A DNA stretch of 64,000 nucleotides from Desulfosediminicola flagellatus (GCF_005116655.2 NZ_CP050698.1:6094501-6158500); one strand, 5' to 3'. Numbered from the stretch's first letter, positions 35,835 to 44,446 are shown. Program-made: numbers and translations. The notes: generated by a model not told the origin, from the sequence alone.

Positions 35835-36226
35835 AAATCACCTTCCAGCTTAAGGCATCACTTGATCGGCTATGTTCGCTCTGCAAAGCTGTTGAGACGT
35901 TGCAGAATTCGATGTTCTGCTCTGATAAGCAGATGTTCGAAATAGTGCTGATGCTGGAAGAACTGTGCGCGAATGTGATAAATTATAGCGGAGCCAGGTC
36001 TATTGAAGTGAATTTGTATAAGCACTGGGAAGAACTGGTAATCACCATTACCGATGACGGTGATCCATTTGACCCGACAAAATTGCCGGAGGTCGATATA
36101 ACTCAGCCGCTTGAGAAGAGATCGCCAGGGGGCCTGGGTATTCATCTTGTACATCATTATTCAGACAGTTTTGAATATACGCGCAAAGATAATAAAAATA
36201 TTGTGACCCTGAAAAAGGTCATTTAA
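35831..36226 (+). CDS. RsbW-like anti-sigma-factor-type serine kinase
   Basis: A 131-residue HATPase_c_2 protein of the RsbW/SpoIIAB class. The N-box is EELCANVINYS, the G1 box DDGDPFDP, and GGLGIHLVHHYSD is the G2 region. The family phosphorylates a STAS antagonist and sequesters a sigma factor or other partner. It starts within the previous stop codon (ATGA) and is followed 34 bases later by the STAS gene. No sigma factor gene is visible in the window, so its target may lie elsewhere or be another protein of this operon. Confidence 0.9.
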   Translation: MKITFQLKASLDRLCSLCKAVETLQNSMFCSDKQMFEIVLMLEELCANVINYSGARSIEVNLYKHWEELVITITDDGDPFDPTKLPEVDITQPLEKRSPGGLGIHLVHHYSDSFEYTRKDNKNIVTLKKVI

Positions 36227-36260
36227 AACATATATTGTATAGGATAACGAGGCGAAAATT

Positions 36261-36596
36261 ATGGATTATTCAGTCGCAAGACAGGAAGATACAGTAATTG
36301 TAAAGCCGATAGGCCGGCTTGATTCAGTAACATCGCCGGAATTTGAAAAAAATATGGCCCAGTACCTGAAAACACCAGGTTCAAATCTACTGCTTGATTT
36401 TGATGAACTTGATTATATTTCGAGTGCCGGACTACGTGTCGTGCTCAATGCCGCCAAGGTTTTCAGAGAGGTGGAGTTTCAGTTCGCTGCGTGTAATATG
36501 CAGGATCATGTTCGAGAGGTTTTTGAAATATCAGGTTTTGACAGTTTTATAACTATTTACGATTCTGTAAGCGATTTTCTCAACAGAGGGGCCTGA
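36261..36596 (+). CDS. STAS-domain anti-sigma factor antagonist
   Basis: A 111-residue single STAS domain like SpoIIAA/RsbV. The conserved loop DYISSAGLRVV (about 51-61) holds the serine normally phosphorylated by the RsbW-like kinase and dephosphorylated by the SpoIIE-type phosphatase. All three switch components therefore occur in one operon, with the exporter and nucleotide-binding protein between them. It appears to end the operon. A repeat element begins about 20 bases after its stop. Confidence 0.92.
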   Translation: MDYSVARQEDTVIVKPIGRLDSVTSPEFEKNMAQYLKTPGSNLLLDFDELDYISSAGLRVVLNAAKVFREVEFQFAACNMQDHVREVFEISGFDSFITIYDSVSDFLNRGA

Positions 36597-36618
36597 AAAT
36601 ATCAGGTAAGTTTTAGTG

Positions 36619-36641
36619 TAGTGCCTGAACGAAAACCTGCA
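36619..36641 (+). repeat. End of a dispersed repeat shared with 44424-44446
   Basis: These 23 bases are identical to the reverse complement of 44424-44446, and the next 20-25 bases are also similar (both contain TTCAAGGC at a similar distance). The following stretch to about 36780 is rich in short inverted repeats, for example CATAGC-AGC-GCTATG at about 36699. The right end of the element is not recognisable, so it may be decayed or a different-length member. Confidence 0.6.
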
Positions 36642-36792
36642 AATTTGTTAAGTTCAAGGCTGGCTTTTTTCTTTTCCTGCAAGGCACGACTGATGGAGCA
36701 TAGCAGCGCTATGTAACAGAAGGCGTAACGAAGCCAGGAAGTGAAAAGGGCGAGCAGAATTAGACATCTGAGGCATGACAGGACACTATGTA

Positions 36793-37116
36793 ATGGGATC
36801 GAAATCAGTGCGTGGTCCAATTGTGTTTCCATTTTATATACAGTATGAAGTGCGGCCAACATCTTCGAATACATCCGTCTCTTTTGATGGAGCAATTGCA
36901 ACAGTAATTGTTTTTGCAGAAACTGAGGCGTTGGCACGTGCCAGGGCCGCCCGGCATGTAGCACGTGAAGAGTTTGAAATTATTGAAGTGAAGCGGGCAA
37001 TGCTGATCAGCCAACATCATGTGACTCACATGGGTGGTGTGTTGAAAAAGGTATATCTGAAAGCCGAACAGGCAGGGATTGCTGCAGTAATTGATGGCTG
37101 GCAGGCAAACCGATAA
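36793..37116 (+). CDS. Hypothetical protein (about 107 aa)
   Basis: I do not recognise a family. The product is soluble and mixed alpha/beta, with a central Ala/Arg-rich helix (TEALARARAARHVAREEFE). The start at 36793 has AGGA nine bases upstream; an ATG at 36775 is less likely because its GAGG is only one base away. It is followed by another small frame in the same direction, and a repeat element lies just upstream. It could belong to the preceding operon or be independent. Confidence 0.5.
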   Translation: MGSKSVRGPIVFPFYIQYEVRPTSSNTSVSFDGAIATVIVFAETEALARARAARHVAREEFEIIEVKRAMLISQHHVTHMGGVLKKVYLKAEQAGIAAVIDGWQANR

Positions 37117-37174
37117 ATACTTCGGAGACGAATCTGCCTGTGAATTTTTTTTAAAGCACGGTGAGGAATTGAAC

Positions 37175-37378
37175 GTGAAAGATGATATAGGAGAAAGGCT
37201 GGTAAGTGCCTTGAAAGATCCTCAAAAATCAGAAAGCAACGAAAGTTTCATGAAGGCCATGGAACTTACCAAGGCCTATGCAAGTTCAGGATCTATTACA
37301 CATTTTAGTGCAGTGGCCAGGACATTTTATGAGCTTTTTGAAATGTTTGAGACGGGCAGGGATCCACGGCAGAAATAA
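37175..37378 (+). CDS. Small hypothetical protein (67-94 aa, start uncertain)
   Basis: A short acidic frame of unknown family, helix-rich in its second half (SFMKAMELTKAYASS, ARTFYELFEMFETG). A GTG at 37175 has GAGGA seven bases upstream and gives 67 residues. An ATG at 37094 would give 94 residues and overlap the previous gene by 23 bases. I list the shorter form because of its ribosome binding site. It converges on the HD-domain gene. Confidence 0.45.
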   Translation: MKDDIGERLVSALKDPQKSESNESFMKAMELTKAYASSGSITHFSAVARTFYELFEMFETGRDPRQK

Positions 37379-37425
37379 GTGGCTATAATGGCACGCAAGC
37401 AGGTGAGGTGGCTGACGGTAATTGA

Positions 37426-38403
37426 TCAAACTATAGGCTGCCTGCGCCTGAGATATTGGCCCAGTTCTCCTTCACCGCTGTCATGTTTCCTCACCACCTC
37501 TTCGAGGTATCTGATATTTTTTGTGATATATTCCATGTACAGGTTGCAATCCAACTGCCACCATTCCTGAAAATGCGTCCGCATTGAGATGCATTTGTTA
37601 GTAAATGACTTCTTGAGTCGATTCTCAATAACTTCGTGATAGAACGTGGTTGTCTGCCGCATGAGAGCAAGTGACGACGGGTGCTGCTGGATGCCGGCAT
37701 CCTGTTGCTCCATATAAAGCAACGGGAGGCTTTCCAGATAATATCTGTCGGCCATCTGTGCGAGAATATCTGCAGTTCCCAGTATGTGGCCGGCAATTTT
37801 AATTTCTTCTGATTCAAAGTTGATGGTATCTGGTTCTACAGTCAGGTTGGTACAATTAATGATTGATTCGCAGTTATCGAAGTAGGCACCTGGAAAACCA
37901 CGCTTATGCATATAGTCCCGGAGAAAGCTAATGGAGCGTTCTTCGTGGGATTTCAGGTAGGCAGCACCTGAGGGTTTCGAGTCTTTAACGGTAAGTAACA
38001 TTCCGGTATCATGAAAGTACGCGCATATAAGGCCAAGTTTTATGATATCAGGAGGTAGATGCACCGACTCACAATGCAGAGCGTGAAATAACCGGATAGT
38101 TGCGAGCGCCACATTGCGGGTGTGTCGCAGGTCATGATATCTCGTGCTACTCTCACGAAACCCTTCAAAATCTCCGGAAAATATTCCGGTAAGGTCTTCG
38201 TATATTTTTGTAATGTAATCGGGGTTGCTTTCTGGAGATAACTCTCTAAAAATACGAATCATTTCAGGGAGCGGATCGCCCATGTCACCACCTTCGAAAA
38301 TTTCACGGAGTTGTGAGTGGGAAAAGTGTGATATGGGCTTTGCCTTTTCTTTCAAATTGGTTGCCGGGTTTTTATTGTGGGTGGGCGCTTGCCTGTTGGT
38401 CAT
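37426..38403 (-). CDS. HD-domain protein, probable metal-dependent phosphohydrolase
   Basis: A 325-residue cytoplasmic protein. The HD-superfamily residues are visible in order: His in YHDLRHTRNVA, HD in CAYFHDTGM, a later His in the KSHEERS region, and Asp in ILGTADILAQMADRYY. These would hold a binuclear metal site for phosphoester hydrolysis, as in cyclic nucleotide phosphodiesterases. It has no GYP motif, so it is not an HD-GYP c-di-GMP phosphodiesterase. The neighbouring gene, across a 430-base divergent region, makes c-di-GMP. The substrate is unknown, and the ribosome binding site is weak. Confidence 0.7.
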   Translation of the reverse strand: MTNRQAPTHNKNPATNLKEKAKPISHFSHSQLREIFEGGDMGDPLPEMIRIFRELSPESNPDYITKIYEDLTGIFSGDFEGFRESSTRYHDLRHTRNVALATIRLFHALHCESVHLPPDIIKLGLICAYFHDTGMLLTVKDSKPSGAAYLKSHEERSISFLRDYMHKRGFPGAYFDNCESIINCTNLTVEPDTINFESEEIKIAGHILGTADILAQMADRYYLESLPLLYMEQQDAGIQQHPSSLALMRQTTTFYHEVIENRLKKSFTNKCISMRTHFQEWWQLDCNLYMEYITKNIRYLEEVVRKHDSGEGELGQYLRRRQPIV

Positions 38404-38832
38404 AGAATAATCCTATCTATTCAGACCGTACAAAGCAATTGAAACATAAATAGACGTGTAATTTCGGCATGGATGATAGTAATAAAGGAAAGGTGTTATA
38501 ATTTGGGAAAAATGATTCCTTCGCTGGATTTTAAATATAATTGCATGCTATTATGAGCTATTATGCAAATAATTTGTAGTAAAAAAAAATAGTTAGTGTT
38601 TATTCTGGTTTGAGAGTACGTTATTTTGGTAAGGATGCAGCAGATTATCAATCAGTTAGCTGACGATTTTTCAACAATAAAACCAAATAATTAGATATAA
38701 TTCATTGGGAATTATGTTCTGTCCTGACTGATTTTGGAATTGAGTATTGAATCAAATGATGACAATAACCATCCGGCTTACGAATGTGTATCTCTTGAGT
38801 TGGATATTACGCTAGGCTGAGTTGCTTTCAAA
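38404..38832. other. AT-rich divergent intergenic region
   Basis: About 430 bases between the HD-domain gene and the diguanylate cyclase, with long A/T runs and no coding sequence. It must hold promoters for both genes, but I could not pick out a clear -35/-10 pair or operator. Confidence 0.4.
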
Positions 38833-39726
38833 ATGGAAGATAAAAAGTCCGCTTCAATTCTGGTTGTCGATGATGATGAACTCGTTCGGGTTACTCTGAA
38901 TATTCTTGTTTCCGCTCTTGGGTACGAATGTCTTGTTGCCTGCAACGGAAAAGAAGCTCTTGATGTACTGGAATCACGAGAGATCGATATTGTCCTTTCG
39001 GATATCGTTATGCCTGAGATGGATGGTATTGAGCTGTTGGCACAAATTAGAGAGCATCACAAGAAGACGGATGTGATCGTTGCTACGGGTTACAGTGAAC
39101 GTGCAAGCTACGCCGATATGATCAAGGCCGGCGCTATGGATTTTATAAAAAAACCTATAGATCAGTCCGAACTCGAAGCGAAATTGGATCGCGCGTTCAG
39201 AGAGCGTGAGTTGATTCGAAAACTTGAGCAGCTCTCATTAAGTGATGGCCTGACAGGTCTCTATAACAGGCGTGCTTACGATCAGAGATTTACCAGAGAA
39301 GTTGAGAGAGCACATCGGCAAGGGTATCAGCTTTTTCTGGCCATCATTGACATTGATAATTTTAAGGATTTCAATGACACATTCGGGCACCTGGAAGGCG
39401 ATCGGGTGTTGGTTGAGTTGGCGCATATACTGGAGGAGTGCACGCGTAACAATGTTGATATGTGTTTTCGCCTAGGCGGTGATGAGTTTGCTGTATTGTT
39501 ACCTCAGACTTCTGCAGATCAGGCAACAGAGATAGTCCAGCGTATTCTCTTGAAATATATAGAATGTAGTTTTGGTAAAACAACTCTTTCCATTGGTGTT
39601 GTCTCCTGCAGGCGAAATGTTGATATACCGATGAGTGAAGATGAAAATTCTATGAAAGAGCGGGCCGATCAGGCAATGTACGATGCTAAAAACAGTGGGA
39701 AGAACTGTGTGATCTGCCGGATTTAA
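38833..39726 (+). CDS. Response regulator with diguanylate cyclase (GGDEF) domain
   Basis: A 297-residue protein: receiver domain about 8-120 with acidic pocket DDDE and phosphoacceptor Asp57 (VLSDIVMPEMDG), a short coiled linker, and a GGDEF domain about 135-295 with an intact LGGDEF signature, so it should make c-di-GMP when phosphorylated. The allosteric inhibitory site (RxxD five residues before GGDEF) is not canonical: NNVD occupies the position, with an Arg one residue too early. No histidine kinase gene is adjacent. There is no good Shine-Dalgarno before the ATG. Confidence 0.92.
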   Translation: MEDKKSASILVVDDDELVRVTLNILVSALGYECLVACNGKEALDVLESREIDIVLSDIVMPEMDGIELLAQIREHHKKTDVIVATGYSERASYADMIKAGAMDFIKKPIDQSELEAKLDRAFRERELIRKLEQLSLSDGLTGLYNRRAYDQRFTREVERAHRQGYQLFLAIIDIDNFKDFNDTFGHLEGDRVLVELAHILEECTRNNVDMCFRLGGDEFAVLLPQTSADQATEIVQRILLKYIECSFGKTTLSIGVVSCRRNVDIPMSEDENSMKERADQAMYDAKNSGKNCVICRI

Positions 39727-39788
39727 CGTAAATATTCTCATTCAAAAAAAATATTTAAAATTTCTGTTTTTCCGTTTCGTAGATATTA

Positions 39789-39829
39789 AAAAAGCCTCTT
39801 ATCCGGATTGTCCGGATAAGGGGCTTTTT
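39789..39829. terminator. Bidirectional terminator between GGDEF gene and purF
   Basis: Arms 39789-39806 and 39812-39829 (AAAAAGCCTCTTATCCGG) pair almost fully around a 5-base loop, with a T5 tract on the plus side and the complement of an A5 tract on the other. It lies between convergent genes. Confidence 0.9.
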
Positions 39830-39852
39830 ATTTTTCGATGAAGACGAAATGA

Positions 39853-41268
39853 TTAATCGAGTGCTTCTTTGGTAAACGATTTATCAGGAGCTACCGGGTA
39901 AACACCGTTAAAGCAGGCAAGACAGAAGTTTTCTTTTGGCATCCCTGTTGCCTCCACGAGACCCTCAAGGCTCAGGTAGTGCAGTGAGTCGAGGCCGAGA
40001 TATGCTGCGATCTGCTCTACTGTCTTATTGCAGGCAATGAGCTGAGCTTCCGATGGGAAGTCAATTCCATAATAGCAGGCGTTGCGGGTTGGTGGACAAC
40101 TGACCACCATGTGCACTTCTTTCGCTCCGGCTTCTCTCAACGCACGAACACGACTTTTGCCGGTGGTGCCGCGAATGATGGAGTCTTCAACAATTATAAC
40201 ACGCTTGCCTTTTAGAAAGCCGCGTACCGGGTTCAGCTTCACTTTGACATTGAAGTCACGCATGGACTGGGTCGGTTCAATAAATGTGCGGCCGACATAG
40301 TGGTTACGGATAACACCCATTTCCAGGGGGATTCCAGATGCCTGAGAATAGCCGAGTGCTGCATAATTACCTGAGTCGGGAAAAGGCATGACAAAGTCGG
40401 CGTCAATTTTTGTTTCGCGGGCAAGAATTGCACCCATGCGTTTTCTGGCAAGATAGACGCTGCCGCCGAAAATGTCAGAATCTGGCCGGGCGAAATAGAC
40501 CTGCTCGAAAATGCAGAAGTTGGTTGACTGTTTTGGCCACGGGAAGATTGAGCGCATCCCGTCCTTGTCAAAGATCAGCATTTCGCCGGGTTCAACATCA
40601 CGAAGATATTCGGCATCGACAAGATCAAGGGCGCAGGTTTCAGAGGCAACAATATAGCCGCCGTTATTGAGTTTACCGATGCAAAGCGGGCGGAAACCAT
40701 CCGGATCGCGCACAGCAACCATGGTACTTGGTGTCATCAGCAGCATGGAGTAGGCGCCTTGCATGGCAAGAAAAGTCTCGCGTAATGCCTGCTCCAGTCC
40801 TTTTTGGGCAGCCCGTGCCATCAAATGAAGTACAACCTCACTGTCCATAGTGGTCTGGAAGATGGAACCGCGTTCTTCGAGTTGATTTCGAAGTTGCAGG
40901 CTGTTGGTCAGATTACCGTTGTGGGCAACCGCAAGAGTCGTGCCCTTGTGTGTTACCAGGAGCGGCTGGGTGTTGGTGATATTTGAGGCACCCGTAGTCG
41001 AGTAGCGGACATGACCGATGGAAATGTTTCCTTTAAGGGTTTGCAGAATGTCCTCAGAGAAAACTTCAGGAACAAGGCCCATGCTTTTGTGTTGGGTAAC
41101 CTTGGTGCCATCTGAAGTGACTATTCCGGCACTCTCCTGCCCTCGATGCTGTAGTGCATAAAGACCGAAATAGGTCAGTTTGGATGAATCATTGTGACCG
41201 AAAATGCCACAGACACCGCATTCATGAGTCGGGCGAAGGGCCTGAGGCTTAAAGTTATTATCTGACAT
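39853..41268 (-). CDS. purF: Amidophosphoribosyltransferase
   Basis: About 471 residues. It catalyses the first committed step of purine synthesis, transferring glutamine amide nitrogen to PRPP. The N-terminal Ntn glutaminase starts at Cys17 (ECGVCGIFGH) after a 16-residue propeptide, with RYSTTG and AHNGNL following. The C-terminal phosphoribosyltransferase domain has VIIVEDSIIRGTT as PRPP loop. Cysteines near the end (CLACFNGVYP and ACYYGIDFPS) fit the [4Fe-4S] B. subtilis type. I start at 41268, which gives the expected propeptide; an upstream ATG at 41301 adds an unrelated extension. Confidence 0.95.
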   Translation of the reverse strand: MSDNNFKPQALRPTHECGVCGIFGHNDSSKLTYFGLYALQHRGQESAGIVTSDGTKVTQHKSMGLVPEVFSEDILQTLKGNISIGHVRYSTTGASNITNTQPLLVTHKGTTLAVAHNGNLTNSLQLRNQLEERGSIFQTTMDSEVVLHLMARAAQKGLEQALRETFLAMQGAYSMLLMTPSTMVAVRDPDGFRPLCIGKLNNGGYIVASETCALDLVDAEYLRDVEPGEMLIFDKDGMRSIFPWPKQSTNFCIFEQVYFARPDSDIFGGSVYLARKRMGAILARETKIDADFVMPFPDSGNYAALGYSQASGIPLEMGVIRNHYVGRTFIEPTQSMRDFNVKVKLNPVRGFLKGKRVIIVEDSIIRGTTGKSRVRALREAGAKEVHMVVSCPPTRNACYYGIDFPSEAQLIACNKTVEQIAAYLGLDSLHYLSLEGLVEATGMPKENFCLACFNGVYPVAPDKSFTKEALD

Positions 41269-41690
41269 AAATAGGTTCCATTGGATTGCTTCGTACTGCA
41301 ATTGATCTGAACTGTAATTTATCAGGTGAGACAGTAGATGGCATGCAGGGAAATGCTTAAACCGGATTTTTCAAACTTCTGGCAGCTTCATATAGCGATG
41401 TCGAATATTCTCGTCACGTTGAATGACTGACAATATTAACAGAGAGCGCATCGCTCTATCCATGAGGTCCGGACTAAATGGTGAAAGGCACAAAAACATA
41501 CGCCTTTGTGCCTTTCGTCTAAATACAAGAACGAATTTTTATAGCATGTGGAGCTTTAATTCAACAAGAAAGAATCTGGTGATGCAACTTTTCAACGAAG
41601 CGTTAGTGGTTTAGAAAAGAGACCGTAGCGCTTTTCAGATTTTACCATACAGGCAATTTCTTTTTCCCTGACATCACCATTGAGTCTATT
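41269..41690. other. Intergenic region with a perfect hairpin
   Basis: About 420 bases between purF and the M20 peptidase gene, both on the minus strand. The arms 41483-41494 and 41505-41516 (GAAAGGCACAAA) form a perfect 12-bp stem with a 10-base loop, probably the peptidase gene terminator although no T-tract follows. The remainder should hold the purF promoter; no purine riboswitch is evident. Confidence 0.5.
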
Positions 41691-42836
41691 CTAGCCGATT
41701 GCTATAACGTATATCAACTCTGTAAGACTTACCAGATGGTTTAAGTCGAGTTGTTCATCGGTGGTATGTACATTTTGCATACCTGTGGCAACAATTGCAG
41801 TGGGCAAGCCATAGCCATTAAAAATATTGGCATCACTTCCCCCACCTGCGGTCAGGAATTGCAGGTTTTTTCCGGTTTTTTCACCTGCTTTTCTAACGCG
41901 CTCAATGACGGCAGAATCCAGAGACAGTCTGAGTGCAGGGTATTCAGCCTTGGTGGTAATGTTGAGTTGAGGTCGGATAGTGTTTTCTGGTGATGGATTA
42001 CACCATTCCTCTACAGTTTTTTTGAAAACATTTTCAATTTCGGTAGTATAGATGGAAAGTTTTTCTGCAGAATGGCTGCGTACCTCACCTTTAATAATCA
42101 CCTGTTCCGGGACAATGTTGGTAGCCACTCCTCCGTGAATAATGCCAAGGTTCGCTGTGGATTCTTCATCAAGCCGACCAAGCTTTGTCTCATTAATTGC
42201 CTTTGCTGCAACCTGGATAGCACTGATCCCCTTTTCCGGATTAAGTCCGGCATGTGCTGCGGCCCCCGTGATTTCAATAGAAAATTTATTAGCTGCAGGA
42301 GCGCCATAGATCACAGTGTCTATCGAGCTTGAATCAAGCGCGTAACCGTAGGTAGTATGTAACTGCTTATAATCAAGGTTCTTTGCACCGAGAAGACCAA
42401 CTTCTTCACAGGTGGTGAGGATAATTTCAATAAGGCCGTGTTTGATTTGCTGCTCTTTTATAAGCGTTAGCATTTCAATGATTGCAGCAATGCCCGATTT
42501 ATCGTCACTGCCAAGAATTGTATCTCCGCGACTTGTGAAAATATCACCAGTTCTATCCACCTGAACATCATCTCCAGGCTCCACAGTGTCCATGTGGCAT
42601 GCAAAGAATACTCCTTCGAGATCATCATGGTTGCTATTGAAGCGGATGATAAGGTTACCGCATTCTGAACCAGTTTCCTTGCTGGAATTATCTTCTAGTA
42701 TTAGATCTGCACCGAGCTCTGCAAAAACATTTTTAAGATGTTTAGCAATGTTGCCTTCACGACGGGACGGACTGCTTATTTCACAAAGGCTGGTAAAGGT
42801 TGTAGCCAACCGTTCACGTTGAATATATTCTGACAT
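41691..42836 (-). CDS. M20-family metallopeptidase (PepT-like)
   Basis: A 381-residue cytoplasmic aminopeptidase of the M20 family. Zinc-site residues are visible in order: His in FACHMDTVEPG, the bridging Asp in GSDDKSG, the catalytic and metal Glu pair in TCEEVGLLGA, Asp in ALDSSS and the final His in NVHTTDEQLD. A dimerisation domain occupies about 180-290. Length and NVHTTDE favour the peptidase T-like tripeptidase branch over carboxypeptidase G2. AAAGGG lies before the ATG. A repeat element occupies the space to ispDF upstream. Confidence 0.88.
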   Translation of the reverse strand: MSEYIQRERLATTFTSLCEISSPSRREGNIAKHLKNVFAELGADLILEDNSSKETGSECGNLIIRFNSNHDDLEGVFFACHMDTVEPGDDVQVDRTGDIFTSRGDTILGSDDKSGIAAIIEMLTLIKEQQIKHGLIEIILTTCEEVGLLGAKNLDYKQLHTTYGYALDSSSIDTVIYGAPAANKFSIEITGAAAHAGLNPEKGISAIQVAAKAINETKLGRLDEESTANLGIIHGGVATNIVPEQVIIKGEVRSHSAEKLSIYTTEIENVFKKTVEEWCNPSPENTIRPQLNITTKAEYPALRLSLDSAVIERVRKAGEKTGKNLQFLTAGGGSDANIFNGYGLPTAIVATGMQNVHTTDEQLDLNHLVSLTELIYVIAIG

Positions 42837-42858
42837 AAAATACCCTTTATAAAGGAGT

Positions 42859-43055
42859 GATGGACTCGTAAAAAGATCTGTCGACGTTCTCGAAGTCTTC
42901 GCCTATCGGAAGTCTGCGCTTATCGGATGACTATGTAAAAAAGTTCGATATACGAGGTGTAGTCTTTTCTCGCAGGGTCTCAACAATACATGTGGTATGT
43001 TGAGGCCCTGTGAAAAACCTACAACGAAGGAGATCGGTCTTTTTACGACGCCATC
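42859..43055. mobile_element. MITE-like palindromic repeat element, 197 bp
   Basis: The ends GATGGACTCGTAAAAAG (42859-42875) and CTTTTTACGACGCCATC (43039-43055) are inverted repeats matching at 15 of 17 positions. Inside is a second hairpin with GGGTCTCAACA / TGTTGAGGCCC arms at about 42977-43005. There is no coding capacity. It fills the gap between ispDF and the M20 peptidase gene. This type of small non-autonomous element is common between genes in deltaproteobacterial genomes; no transposase is in the window. Confidence 0.6.
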
Positions 43056-43063
43056 AAGAAGTG

Positions 43064-44242
43064 TTATTTTTGTAAAAGTACAACGGCATGGCAGCTAATG
43101 CCTTCACCGCGTCCGGTAAAGCCCATCTTTTCTGTGGTTGTTGCTTTGAGATTAATTACCTGAGATTCGGTCTTACATGCTTTTGCCAGAATCTCTTTCA
43201 TGGCACCAAGGTGCGGAGCAAGTTTCGGCTGCTGGCAGACTACGGTGATATCAATGTTAGCGATACCGTACCCTTTACTCTCGGTCAGTTGGATCACCTG
43301 GTCAAGTAAATTTATCGAATAGATATCTTTAAACTTTGCGTCAGAGTCAGGAAAATGGCTGCCTATGTCACCGGCACCGAGTGCACCGAGGAGTGCATCA
43401 CACAGTGCATGGGTGAGCACGTCGGCATCGGAGTGGCCTGCAAGACCACGTTCGTAAGGGATAGTAACACCACCCAGTACAAGCTTTCTCTCTTTCACAA
43501 GTCTATGGGCGTCAAAACCGTGGCCTATTCGCATTCGTGGTTCCATTGCCTGCGGGGCTGATTGCTGCATGATGTTCTCTGCCAGAGGTAGATCCTCCGG
43601 GCGGGTAATTTTCAGGTTGGTTTCTTCACCTTCTACCAGTGTTACAGGGATGTTTGCATGTTCTAAAAGCATTGATTCGTCAGTGACATCCATATCTGCG
43701 GCAGCTTCATAGGCTGTAAGCAGGAGCTCACGTCGTGCTCCTTGTGGGGTCTGAGCCTGCCAGAGATTGTCTCTGTCAACAGTGCCTGTGACCCTGTTTT
43801 CACTGCCGCCCCGTTTTAAGGTATCTTTTACAGGCACTGCGGCAATTGCCGCGCCATGTAGTTCGACTGCCTTCCAGCATCGATCGATCAAATCATGTGT
43901 GATAAGTGGCCTGGCTCCGTCATGAACCAGTACGATATCAATATCCTTATTAAGTGTATTGAGCCCGGCACGGACAGAGTCCTGCCGTCGCCTGCCACCA
44001 GCAATAACGGTGAGTGACTGATGAGTAAGGCCGTGTTCTTCAAACATCTGAACTGTCCGGCTTATCCAGTCTGACGGGACAACGACAACAGTACGGTCTA
44101 TTTGTGGATGGGTGATAAATCTGCGAACGGTGTGGACTAGCAGGGGCGCGCCCCCAATCTGATGGTACTGCTTCGGGTGGTCGAGTTTCATCCGCGTACC
44201 GTTTCCTGCAGCAGGGATGATGGCGGCAACTTTTGGCGTCAT
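43064..44242 (-). CDS. ispDF: Bifunctional MEP-pathway enzyme IspD-IspF
   Basis: A 392-residue fusion. Residues about 1-230 are IspD, the CTP:methylerythritol phosphate cytidylyltransferase (IIPAAGNGTRM, VLVHDGARPL, VKDTLKR). Residues about 235-392 are IspF, the MECDP synthase (RIGHGFDAHRL, GGVTIPYERGLAGHSDADV, DIGSHFPDSD, ATTTEKMGFTGRGEGI). Together they carry out two non-consecutive steps of isoprenoid precursor synthesis. All key residues appear intact. The ATG lacks a clear ribosome binding site. Repeat elements flank the gene on both sides. Confidence 0.96.
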   Translation of the reverse strand: MTPKVAAIIPAAGNGTRMKLDHPKQYHQIGGAPLLVHTVRRFITHPQIDRTVVVVPSDWISRTVQMFEEHGLTHQSLTVIAGGRRRQDSVRAGLNTLNKDIDIVLVHDGARPLITHDLIDRCWKAVELHGAAIAAVPVKDTLKRGGSENRVTGTVDRDNLWQAQTPQGARRELLLTAYEAAADMDVTDESMLLEHANIPVTLVEGEETNLKITRPEDLPLAENIMQQSAPQAMEPRMRIGHGFDAHRLVKERKLVLGGVTIPYERGLAGHSDADVLTHALCDALLGALGAGDIGSHFPDSDAKFKDIYSINLLDQVIQLTESKGYGIANIDITVVCQQPKLAPHLGAMKEILAKACKTESQVINLKATTTEKMGFTGRGEGISCHAVVLLQK

Positions 44243-44301
44243 TTTGATTCTGTTGTATTCAAAGGAGATGGGCTGAATATCAGCTGTATAACATCTTTAA
44301 A

Positions 44302-44446
44302 TAGTGCTCGACCGAAAACCGCCAATTTCCCCAATTTCTTCGTTAGTCTCAAGTTTTAATCATTAAAATACTCAGTGTATTCGAATGGTTAAAATCATTG
44401 CTCGCCTTGAAGCTGAGAAAAAATGCAGGTTTTCGTTCAGGCACTA
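44302..44446. mobile_element. MITE-like repeat element, 145 bp
   Basis: The termini 44302-44324 and 44424-44446 are imperfect inverted repeats (18 of 23 positions). The right terminus, reverse-complemented, is identical to 36619-36641. There is no coding sequence. It lies just upstream of ispDF and downstream of the RNase P RNA terminator. Confidence 0.6.

Noticed and set aside
37426..38403. HD-domain protein as an HD-GYP c-di-GMP phosphodiesterase
   Set aside because: No GYP motif follows the HD residues.
41423..41614. 63-codon plus-strand frame between purF and the M20 peptidase gene
   Set aside because: It runs through the perfect hairpin at 41483-41516, has no ribosome binding site and resembles no protein family.
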